Shown here: positions 20,572 to 30,600 of the stretch, in pieces
Layout of the letters: each line of letters opens with the position of its first letter
How positions within the stretch are numbered: the stretch's first letter is position 1
Assembly (NCBI GenBank): GCA_037576215.1
Contig: JBANDB010000001.1
Coordinates: 6,324,001-6,388,000, forward strand
DNA: 64,000 bases
Source of the DNA: Armillaria gallica
Lineage: Eukaryota; Basidiomycota; Agaricomycetes; Agaricales; Physalacriaceae
Direction of reading: 5' to 3'
Program-made: the position numbers and the translations under genes
The notes under the pieces: generated by a model
The model's database searches: none
The model's input: the letters and a program-made list of their open reading frames with translations, nothing else
Told to the model about the DNA's origin: nothing

Positions 20572-21474
20572 ATGGAACACATCACACAGATTCACGGCAG
20601 AGAAATCGACGATATTTTGGTGCCAAGTATGTCTTGTCTCTTATGTTTTGCTATCGCTGACCAACTTGAACAGCAATAAATGCTTTCCTTCCAATCCTCA
20701 AAGCCAAACGCACGTTGATTGAGAGGACCATGCGAGAATCCTACCAATACGGCCCAACTGGTTGTCACACACTTGACGTTTACTGCCCTTCCACTCCACG
20801 CGCCGACACCCCGATCCTCGTCTTCTCATATGGCAGCGGGTTCTACATGGGCAGGCGCACACTCCCCACTCCCACCGACACCATCTACCACAATCTCAGT
20901 TCCTTCTTCGCCACTCACGGGTTCATCGCCACCGTCCCCGACTACCGCCTCGTCGACTCGGGTGTCTAATTCCCTTGCGCAGCTCAGGACGTTCGGGATG
21001 CGATGCAGTGGGTCATAGAAACCTCCCCCTCCCCGACTCTGACATCTACATCCTCGGCCACTCAGCAGGGACGATGAACATGTTTACTATTCTCGCCCTG
21101 CCGAAGCAGTATTCTCCTACCTTGCATCCCTGCATCAAACGTGTAACCCACCTTTCTAGGTGTTACACATTTAAGGACATGGCGGTGGATATGAAGGATC
21201 CTGTCAAGTTGTATTACGACAAAGATGCCAAGGCCAAGAAGAGGGTCCCGCTAGCGCTGTTGGATTCGGTGAGTGTACCGACTCCGCGGCTTCTGCTTGA
21301 CATCGGCAAGAGGGATATCCCTTGTTTAGACCCCGCTATGGAGAAATTCATCGAGGTTTTGAAGGCAAAAGGTGTACATATGACGAGTTCCTCGCAAAAG
21401 TGCATAATCACATCAGCTTGGTGTTTGCACTTGGGACTGGGCAAGGTGAGGAATGGGCAGAAGACGTAGTCAAA
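20572..21474 (+). pseudogene. Alpha/beta hydrolase (esterase/formamidase-like), broken
   Basis: ATG at 20572 opens exon 1 (to 20626), followed by an intron 20627-20673 (GTATGT...GAACAG) and a long second exon. The frame reads a strand with PILVFSYGSGFYMG, equivalent to the HGGGF oxyanion region, then GFIATVPDYRLV, then a TAA at about 20967 immediately before FPCAAQDVRDAMQWV. A frameshift follows, and the next frame carries the nucleophile elbow YILGHSAG (GxSxG) with LYYDKDAKAK. A second shift near 21360 brings in NHISLVFALGTGQGEEW, which holds the likely catalytic His region near the C-terminus. The family hydrolyses small esters or amides in the cytosol; the substrate is unknown. One stop and two shifts make it inactive. 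A second, deleted remnant lies at 51790-52120 and keeps CAA where this copy has TAA. Confidence 0.7.
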
Positions 21475-21642
21475 TGGATTCATGCTCCGCGGGTTCCATA
21501 TGGCCTAATGTGGTGTACTTCATGTTATATTGCTACACCAGCTCCTGAAATGGAATCAGTTACGAAGTTTACTACTAGACAAGATGAATAACTTAGCAGT
21601 TCAACAGAATGAAAGAAGTATATCAGCGAATGTCATCGGTCT

Positions 21643-21731
21643 AAAATAAAGCCCCGCAAACACAGTGCTCCTGCAGGGAGTCGAACCCTGCCCTCTGCAC
21701 CTAACAACTACCTGCACTAGGAACACACTTC
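21643..21731 (-). repeat. tRNA-like / SINE-like unit, copy 2
   Basis: The reverse complement shows TAGTGCAGGTAGTTGTTAG (A-box-like), then GGTTCGACTCC (near-perfect B box), then about 26 bases to TTTATTTT. The spacing and order fit a polymerase III unit derived from a tRNA, but I could not fold a full cloverleaf with an acceptor stem. Confidence 0.5.
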
Positions 21732-22051
21732 ATAACCCCCGCCTGTGGCCAAAGAGGCCTTGACAACGAAAAATGGCGCCTACCTGGATCTATCACATGG
21801 CACCACTCGGGTTTCAAGCATCATCCAACATCTTGAATGGGAAGGTACACTCTTCCGACACATAATCACCCCATACAGCCGCCGTTTTGTCCCAGCAAGC
21901 GAGAGGACTGCTATCCATTTTCCAAAACATCGCCACTTCTTGATAATGGAAACTCTGGTTCGGGAGAACATGTATTCAAATTTAGCTGAGAGTTGAATGG
22001 TGTGTGCTTTGAAGTAATATGTATGTGTTGGTAGGGTTGGAAGCGCACGTT

Positions 22052-22140
22052 AAAAAAGGTGCTTTCAAATCATCAATCTCTTCAATGGGGAGTCGAACCC
22101 AGCACTAGTGTTGTATCTGATATACTATCCGGGGAGACAA
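22052..22140 (-). repeat. tRNA-like / SINE-like unit, copy 3
   Basis: The reverse complement has GGATAGTATATCAGATAC, then GGTTCGACTCC, then 31 bases to TTTTTT, a polymerase III terminator-like run. The strand is the same as for the neighbouring copies. Confidence 0.5.
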
Positions 22141-22311
22141 GTAGGCCGGTGCATACATCCATCAGTGCCGCGCTGCACAGAAGGAAATTCTGGCGAGCTA
22201 TGGAGAAGGATCCTGACTTGAGCAGCAAATCCTGGAGAAAGGGAAGTCAAAAAAAATGCAAGTAGAAGTCAAGCCTACTAAGGAATGTACCATTCGAGAT
22301 GTACCCCGGAG

Positions 22312-22405
22312 CAAAAAGACTTAATACTGGCATTCACAATTCTCTACCTGGGACTCGACCCCAGCGTGTTCGCATAAACCAATCAACCATGTGGTTTCGG
22401 GGATT
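22312..22405 (-). repeat. tRNA-like / SINE-like unit, copy 4
   Basis: The reverse complement has CATGGTTGATTGGTTTATG, then GGGTCGAGTCC, then 33 bases to TTTTT. The B box deviates at one position. Same strand as copies 2, 3 and 5. Confidence 0.45.
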
Positions 22406-22643
22406 GGGCACCATCATTGAGTCCTGGAAGAAAGGTAAGGAATAGTATGATCTTGAGTGATTATGCATGGATGAAGAAATCGCGCAAACTAGTCAATGTC
22501 CAGTCAGCATATGTCAGGGAGCACGCAAGGAAAACATTCATATTGGGGTCATACAACTAAGCGTTCTTGTTCTATGACTAGAAACAAAGGAGGGGCTGTC
22601 GAAAAGGGCAGAGGTAAGCACGAAGCACGAAGCCTTCAGTTGA

Positions 22644-22735
22644 CAAAAAAACTCGGATCCTTCAATATCTCCAGTCAGGAATCGAACCCGACACTCTTGG
22701 GTGACAGTAGCTAATACACCATTGGAGTACTGGTC
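22644..22735 (-). repeat. tRNA-like / SINE-like unit, copy 5
   Basis: The reverse complement has AATGGTGTATTAGCTACTG, then GGTTCGATTCC (an exact B-box consensus), then 26 bases including GATATTGA to TTTTTTT. The GATATTGA before the T-run recurs in the copy at 48621-48715. Confidence 0.55.
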
Positions 22736-24522
22736 AGAAGTTATGGTTGTGGGCAGGAACAAAGGGGAGATGAAACAAAGGAGGGATCTGAAGCATCCAC
22801 CAGGAGACACAGCGTGTTCAGGATGTCGTGTCGGTATAAGTCCTTGCAGAGTGAGAGATATATGCCAGTGAATGGCTGCCATCTCTGATAGGCTCCGTAT
22901 TCAGTTCGAGCCTGATCTGCAGTACAAAAAATGAATGAAGAATTGGCTGAAATGAGCTTGCAGTCCTGGTCCCTGGCAAGAAATTTCCAAACCTTCACTT
23001 CGCAGAAAAAAATTGAAACGGAATAGATGACTCGAACAATGCAGAAGTATCTTGCATGTGCATGCCAGTGATCCTTCATCTCGAAGGTGGTAAAGAGCAG
23101 GCATCTGTGGCATGGGAGTAACAACGCAGGACATCTTGGCCTGAGACACTGCAACCAATGTCAAACTGAAACTTGACCACTGAACACTTAGCAACAACAC
23201 ACCATGACTGCATCCTCCTCCTAAAAGAGAAGACAGAACAGGGTATCATGGAGTTTATTTCTGGCGAGATGATGACGCAGAGAACAGTGCCAATAGGAGA
23301 TGGCAATAGTGAGCAAGCACATCTTTCGAACCTGTACTGCTGTTAACGAATATCATACTTATCTAGGTGAAAACACAACGAAGTTATCCATCGATAGTAT
23401 GCATAAATCTGAAGCCAATGCAAGCCCGCCCATTCATTCCCTTCCTCCCAAGATCAAGGGCACCTAACCAAATGATATATCAATACACTGATCCTACAGT
23501 CAACGGGTTGATATATCAACTGCATATGGGCATCCCATGATTGCTTCTGTCACCAAAATTACCTGCTCGCTCAACGTCAGTTCTCTGCCCTCATCCGTCA
23601 ACAAGCACTCCCGACAGTGTGCCTCCTCTGTCCTAAAATGTGATGGCATGCCCCGCCATCTGCCTATAAATATCGCAAGTTCAGGGATCAAATTCAATCA
23701 CTGATCAAGTGTCTTCTACTGGATGTCTTCCCTCTAGCATTCCCCCGCTGCTTTTACTAGGCAGTGCCTAGATCTGCAATCACCACATAGAATACAGATC
23801 GTATCTGAGCTCAATGTATTATGATGTTTTCGAATTACGTACTATGTGTGTTTTTCCATGTCACAGTGCTTTTCCGTTTCTACCCCCAGACCAAATTCTA
23901 TACCGGAAACAAATGTATATTATATATTACAGGCCAGCATTAGATTATTGATAGCAAGTGAAAATGCAACTCAGTTGGAACATAAAAACATAAAACATAA
24001 AGAATGATGCACAAGCAGGAAGAAAAATTAGATATAACAAATGAATACCTAGCTTGTTTCCTTGGATGCTTGCAACATAGAGGCATGGACATTTGTCACT
24101 GTCACAGTCTAGAGTGTACGTTCCTCTACCGACTCGGACAATACGCCCTAACTCCGACACATGAGACTGATAACCATGGTGGCAATCTCATTCTTCCTGC
24201 CCTTGTAGAGAGAAGCTGTAGTTCACTGATGGCAGGAGTCCTGTTCGGGATTGGCGCCAATCGGTGTTCCACCAAGCGAGGAAATCTGCATGAACGGTAC
24301 TGGATACTGAATAGATGTCATAGTGTCGATCTTGAAGCTGCACAGTTAACGATACAGGTTGTGATGTTATAGCACCCGAGTTGTTGCTAAAAACATGTCA
24401 ATTCTGCGGCAGCAGATATTGAATGGAACACGATTACCTGGACCGGTGACCCGCTTCATTAAATACGCGACTCCAGCACCTACCAAAGAACAAGGAAACC
24501 TACCTGTTCATACTCGAGATTG
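22736..24522. other. No confident gene; weak minus-strand coding traces
   Basis: Minus-strand open stretches at about 23150-22740 and 24160-23950 look partly coding (for example VRVGRGTYTLDCDSDKCP) but I recognise no family and cannot build a model. TGATATATCA palindromes occur at 23472 and 23510, a motif seen again near 33485-33560. The Ty3 element 2 insertion begins at the right end. Confidence 0.3.
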
Positions 24523-24527
24523 GTATC
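24523..24527. repeat. Target-site duplication GTATC, left copy
   Basis: GTATC directly precedes the 5' LTR and is repeated exactly after the 3' LTR at 32988-32992. A perfect 5-bp duplication shows the element integrated as a unit. Confidence 0.9.
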
Positions 24528-24943
24528 TGTTATGATTTATTCATTTTTTGCCTTATCTTATCTTATCAACTGGATCGACTGGGCCGTCGACCGTAGGAGC
24601 AACCCAGCGACAAGGCTTCATTCCCATGTTATCTCTTCAATGTCGCGCAATCCAGCTTCACTGTGGCGTGCTCACACATTCTCATTCCAGTACCACGTGC
24701 TTGTGAACCTTACTTTTCTTACATGGTCTATTATTAGAACCCTCACCTCATATACTTAAGTAGTAGCTCTCACTGTATGTACCCCAGCTTCGAGCTAACT
24801 TTAATCCATACTGAAACTATCGCTTAATTCTCCGCAGACAGCTAAAGACTTAGCCTTAACGCCTATTGTTTAAGGGACTCATCGGTGACTGCCCGAACGC
24901 AAGACAGCTGTTGTTTACCCTTGATAGGAGTTTGGGTTTAATA
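24528..24943 (+). repeat. 5' LTR of element 2
   Basis: Begins TGTTATGATT and ends GGGTTTAATA; pairs with 32572-32987, and both are 416 bp. The 3' end is TA rather than the usual CA, fixed by where the two copies stop matching and by the flanking GTATC. Confidence 0.93.
24751..24800 (+). promoter_or_regulatory. LTR promoter: TATA box and inferred transcript start
   Basis: TATACTTAAG at 24751 is followed 36 bp later by GCTTCGAGCTAACT (24787-24800). That stretch matches the reverse complement of the primer-binding site in 12 of 14 positions. In self-priming elements the paired RNA 5' end lies at the start of transcription, so the spacing supports a start near 24787. Confidence 0.5.
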
Positions 24944-24956
24944 ATTAGCTCAAAGC
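24943..24956 (+). other. Candidate self-priming primer-binding site
   Basis: AATTAGCTCAAAGC begins at the last base of the 5' LTR. It does not start TGG as a tRNA-primed site would. Its reverse complement GCTTTGAGCTAATT matches the LTR sequence GCTTCGAGCTAACT at 24787-24800 in 12 of 14 positions; both differences are T/C. This is the arrangement known from the Tf1/sushi group, where the RNA 5' end folds back as primer. Confidence 0.5.
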
Positions 24957-24987
24957 TTACCCTTTGCTCCTTAACCGGAGCCTACAG

Positions 24988-27685
24988 ATGTCGACAACAC
25001 TCGAGATTCTACTATCCGCAGTTTACCTCGGTGTTGGACTAGCATTTTTCTCAGCCGCGCTTATATTGGCTATTATACACTACCAAAGGACAACTCGTCG
25101 CAGACGCAACAGAAGAATTCAATACCCTCCACTGCCTCTAAACTATGTTCTCCCACAGCAGCCACCACCAGCGCACTTCTACCCACCCTTACCGCCACGA
25201 GCCCCAGCCGTCAACGAGCACTCTAGCCTCGACAGGAGAGACAAAGAAGACGTTCCTGGGGAGGTGGAAGTCGGCATTCAGGAAGGAAGCAATGGAGGTA
25301 CTTCTGGAGCAAGGCTCCCCTTTATTGAGCTTTCTACCAACCCACCCTCCCCTCACCAGTCCGCCGGCGCTACCCCCCATCCAGCAGCACAAGACGTTCC
25401 TACCGCCACAGACCTGGCAAGGTACCTCGTCTGACTCGGCTTGGGGCAAGCAGGCCCTGGCGCATCCCCAGCTGCAGAGCAACCTGCCAGCAGTCATCCT
25501 GGAGGTAGCAGGATACCAACAGCTGCCCCAGACCCCTATGAGATTCGTGTCAGTTCCACTTCCGAGCTCGACCTCGTCTGGGACAACCTCAATCTCCCCC
25601 TCTCTGCCTTTTTCCCCTACCACCCAAACCCCTATGCCGCCCCTCACTACTGGGATACCCCAGTACGAATCATGACACGATCTCCTACCCCCCCAGCCCC
25701 CACCGGACAGTCCTCGATGCCCGAGTTTCCCCCTCAAGGAACCCCAGAAACCTCGAACAGGCTCGCCATTCCCAGGCGAAGGAGGGAGCCACCAAGATCA
25801 GCAGTCGACATCACGCAGGAGCTCGATCCGCGTTACCAGGTTAACGAGCAGGGACTCAACTGGTATGACCATGAGAGGAGAAGAGCTGAGGCAGAGCGAG
25901 CAGCCAAGTTCAGAAGGATCGATGTCGAAGCAGGAAGAATTGAGGGGGGCGACTACCCTGACATCGATGACCGGGGAGAGACGGTATACCACACTGCCAG
26001 TAGCTCCAGAACCAAGGTACTCCCCATCAAAGAGTATGTCAACGGCATCGTCAGAGGAGGGAGCCCTCCCCCAAGCCCTGTCCCAACCCCCGAGGTCCCG
26101 AACACTCCCCCAGCCAACCACCCCAATAACCATCGCCTGGGCACTGTACCTCCTATCGACAGGCAAACTGGTCCAGGTCCCTGCCATCCTTCTCACCGTG
26201 TCCCTAGAGGAGCTCTTTGAGCACTTTAGGAAGGAACTGCTAGTGGATCGAGATTGGACCCTGACACTGGCTGGGAGAGATTACGCATATTACAGATATA
26301 GCTATATATTAAAGGAAGAAGCCACTCATTTTGCTTGTGTCGCTTACAACATGATCCATCAAGACCGCCAAGTCGAAATACCGGCTCGGTACCAACAGCC
26401 TCAGATTGATCTACCACCGGTGACGTATATGCCGGAACCAATGGATGACGAATCCCCGGTACCGCCGCCACAGGTTGCTGTGCCTGACTACCCAAGGTGG
26501 CAACCAGGCTATGCTGCCGTGGCACCAAGTTATGCATATCCCCGAGGGTACAGACCGCCAGGCACACAAGGACGGCCTAGACTCTTCGCCGCCGCAAATG
26601 CTGATGATGGCACCGGGCCCTCCAATGCACCCCAACCGCCTAGTAAGCCACAGCCACCCTCTGGACCACCAGCGGCACCGCCTGCCATCCCTCAGAGGTG
26701 GGCACCCCCATGATATCCGCTGCCGCCTGGGCCGCCAGACCCGCCTGCACCATGGGTCCTCACCGCAGATAACCCCGGACCATGGGCGACACTGAAACCC
26801 AACATGGTCAAGGAACCGGAGAACTTCAATGGTGATTCCAACGACATTGCATGCTTCTTCTCCCAATGCGACATGTATTTCTCAATCTTCCCCCAGCATT
26901 TCTACTACCACCCTCACAAGGTCATCTTTTGCACCTCACGATTTGGCAAGGATGCCCAAGTATGGTGGGAACTATGCGTGCGAGAGCTAGGAAGAGATGG
27001 CCAAGGGTTCCAGTTATACCCGGCCTACGAGCAGTTTGTCGATGAGGTCAGGCGAAGGTTCTGGAAGGATGCGAACGCAGAGATCAAGTTTGCGCAGTGG
27101 GAGAAGCTCAGGCAAAACACCTTCCCCGATGGCGACCTGTTCTTCCAGCAGTTCTAGTCGCTAGCCTTCGAGGCAGGAGTCATCGGAATCGACCAGATGA
27201 TGGTAGCCCAAGTCAAAAAGGCATGCCGCTCATCTGCCAAAGACATCATCTACGCGACAGACGGGGACCTCCCAGTGAACTACCAGGAGTGGAAACGATG
27301 CATATTACAGATCGATCATAACTGGAGAACATGAAAGGCAGAACAAGGGGGCACTAAAGCAGCAGACTGGAAGCAGCAGGCAAAGACGAATACAACCCCA
27401 ACGACAAAGGGGAATCAGCAGCAGCAGAGCAGTGTCCCAGAAAAGCAGACGGGAACTGGCATGACATACGGAGGGGCAGGCAAGCCCATGGATATTGACG
27501 CGATATGCGCAAAGGCGAAATGCTTCCGATGCGGCCAGGTTGGGCATTTCAAACGAGACTGCCCCAAATCCCCCAAGACAAAGGAGGAGGCATTATGACG
27601 CCTCGACTATTACTGGGACCATGTAGCAACGAAGGAGAAAACAGACTCAAAGGTCGAGGAGGTAAAAGACGGAGCTGAGCAGTAA
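24988..27685 (+). pseudogene. gag of element 2 (N-terminal hydrophobic helix, capsid, zinc knuckle)
   Basis: The likely start is ATG at 24988 (MSTTLEILLSAVY). The first 35 residues contain a hydrophobic run ending LILAIIHYQR and then RRRRNRR, reading like a membrane-spanning helix with a basic cytosolic flank. A long Pro/Ser-rich region follows, interrupted by TGA at 25432 and by a frame change near 26100-26120. The second frame carries the capsid-like part (VKEPENFNGD, FGKDAQVWWE, EVRRRFW) with stops at 26711, 27155 and 27332, then a canonical CCHC knuckle CFRCGQVGHFKRDC near 27520-27565, then TGA at 27596. TAA at 27683 is probably the natural end. Gag packages element RNA into particles. 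The N-terminal membrane-like segment is unusual for a Ty3 Gag. Confidence 0.8.
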
Positions 27686-27699
27686 ACGATTCGACTGAC

Positions 27700-30600
27700 T
27701 TGGCTAAAGACTTGGTTTCATCGGGTGCACCCACGTCTCCTGCTTGTAATACTCATAGTACGTTTGTAGCTATCAATACACATTCGAATATACCCACTTG
27801 CGACTTTACAACCGAAGATGAGACCAAGAAAGAATCGAAACAGGCAGATGGGGCCGCTGACCCCAGGATTGCGCAACCAGCTAAACGTCCGGCAAGTAGC
27901 TCATCGCGAGCGAATGCAGCAGACAAAAAGGCACCCACCATAGTGTCACCCACCATAATGGCACCGCACCAGTCGAGGCCCTCTCCTAGCGAGACTGCCA
28001 GTGATGAATGCATGACCGGGTGAGGCAGAGCGAGAGTATCACTTGAGCTCTGACAAAGCAACCCTGCCTGACAACAGAGTTCCCTCGTCAATTGGGGAAT
28101 TGGAGACCAACGCCATAACACTGTCTCCCCTGTCATCGGAGGGCTGTGCATGGTTGTCGAAGGAGGGAACTTCGACCACAACCAAGGAGGTAGTTACAGA
28201 TATCGAGGCACTGAAAGTAATGGGGGACCCTGTGGGCTCGGAGGGAGCTGGTGAGACTGGTAAAACCGTTCATTTAGTACAAGTCGAACCTGTTGCCCGA
28301 GGTGACCCCTCCGAGAAACGCACCCCATGCCTCACCCAGGGAGGTCAAGAGCAGATACGTACCCCACATCCCGACAAGGAGCAGCAAGAATTCTCAAGAC
28401 GCGACTCCTTGAGATATGACTCGAAGGAATACCACGCAGCCGAGGAACGGGGGGAAGCCGCTAGTGCCCAGGCAGTGAATAGGGGGCATCCAGTACAGAT
28501 CAAGGAGATTCCTGATGATGAAGATGATACTAGCTTCCGACTAAGCCAAAACTCCAGCCGAAAACCCCCCGAAATACCTGAGGTGACCCAGTCAACGGTA
28601 GCCGAGCTGCCTGGCTCTGGTGCGAAGACTGAGAAGGTCCCACATACATGGCTCAAACCCTTCGAAGCGGAGTGGACATTACAAGGCATCAAGGAAGCGA
28701 GAACTGAGTCGGAAGCGAAGGCGATCCTAAAGAATTGGATCCATAAAACGAGAGTCGAGGAAGTAGTTGACAAAATGATCGACGGTCTAAGGAAGGCCAT
28801 GCGCACTCGGGCGCTGGAGTGGATGGACGAACTCCACCAGCCCAGGCGCTACATCTGCCGAGTGAGCGGAGGTGAAAAGGCGCTAACAACTGACGTTCGG
28901 ATTGAGATCCCAGGGAGCTGCACCTACATCGCTTCCTCAGCTCTAATTGACAGCAGCTGCACTAGTAGCGCCATCAATCAAGCTTTTGTCAAAAAACATA
29001 ATATCCCCACCCAAGCAACCGCAGTGCCCATTACTGTATACAATGCGGACAGATCAAGAAACAGCGCAGGGCAGATCACCGCCTTTGCTCAGCTATGCAT
29101 CATCATCGGAGATCACACTGAAAGCATAGATCTGGCCGTCACCGATCTAAAAGACCATGACATCTTCCTCAGGCATGATTGGCTAGTAAGACACAACCCG
29201 CTAATCAATTGGGAAACCGGGAAAATGATCTTTGCCCAATGCCAGTGCCGCCACACCCCGATTCCGTTACCAGATGCAGATCCGTATGACAAATGGGATG
29301 AGGAGCTTGAAGAAGGAGACACCATCCTTGCAATAAGCTTTGAAGAAGCCATTCGCATCAGGGCAATGCAACACGTAGCCAATGACTTAGCAGCCAAAGC
29401 AAACACAGACAAGAAAGCCAAAACGTTCGAAGAAATGGTCCCTGAATGGTGTCGAGACTTCAAAGACTTATTCAATAAAGAGAGCTTTGATGAACTCCCA
29501 GAACCAAAACCATGGGACCATGCTATCGAACTCATCCCAAATGCCAATGCTAACCTGGACTGCAAAGTCTACCCACTGAATCGCGAAGAGCAGGAAGAGT
29601 TGTACAAATTCCTGGACGAGAACCTGGCCAGCGGGAGGATACGACCTTCCAAGTTGCCCATGGCGTCACCATTCTTCTTTGTTAAAAAGAAGGATGGGAA
29701 GCTATGGCCAGTTCAGGATTATTGGAAGCTTAACGAAATGACGATCAAAAATCGATACCCACTTCCTCTAATCTCCGAGCTCATGGATAAACTATGCGGC
29801 GCCAAATACTTCTCTAAACTGGATGTTCAATGGGGATACAATAATGTTCATATCAAAACAGGGGATGAGTGGAAGGCGGCCTTCAGGACTAACCGCGGCT
29901 TGTACGAGCCAATGGTAATGTTTTTCGGGCTCACCAATTCACCCGCCACTTTCCAATGGATGATGAACGATATCTTCAAAAACCTCATCGCATCCGGAAA
30001 AGTCACTATCTATCTCGACGATATCCTCATTATGTCCAAGACAAAAGAGGAGCACCGTTGAATTACACGAGAAGTACTGGCCACCCTATGGAAACATAAA
30101 CTATTTCTTAAAGCCAAGAAATGCGAGTTTGAGGTGCTGGAAACAGAATATCTAGGTGTCATTATCAGTGAAGGCAGTATCCGGATGGACCCCGTCAAGA
30201 TCAAGGGCATCCTTGATTGGCCGACACCAACCAAGAAAAAGGAGCTGCAGTCGTTCTTGGGCTTCACAAATTTCTATTGACGCTTCATAAAGAACTATAG
30301 CAAAATCGTGAAGCCTATGACTCAGCTAATGGGCAACGACACATGGAAGTGGGGCAGGGCTCAACAGGAGGCCTTCGAGCAATTGAAAAGGCAGTTGGCT
30401 GAGGACGTTGTACTCGCCATACCAACGAACAAGGGAAAGTTCAGAGTGGAGGTGGACGCCAGCGAAGGAGCCATCAGCGCGGTCCTGTCCCAGGAGCAAG
30501 ATGGCAAGTGGAGGCCCATGTCATTCCTATCCAAGTCTCTTTTGATAACAGAATGCAACTATGAAATTTACGACAAGGAGCTGCTCGCAATCATGCTTGC

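Noticed and set aside
21660..21735. Functional tRNA gene
   Set aside because: B box and T-run are good, but I could not form an acceptor stem, and neighbours share only promoter boxes, so SINE-like is the safer call.
25189..25737. Minus-strand open frame of 182 codons
   Set aside because: Shadow of the Pro-rich gag region of element 2; Gly/Trp-rich composition is the complement of Pro/Ser-rich coding.
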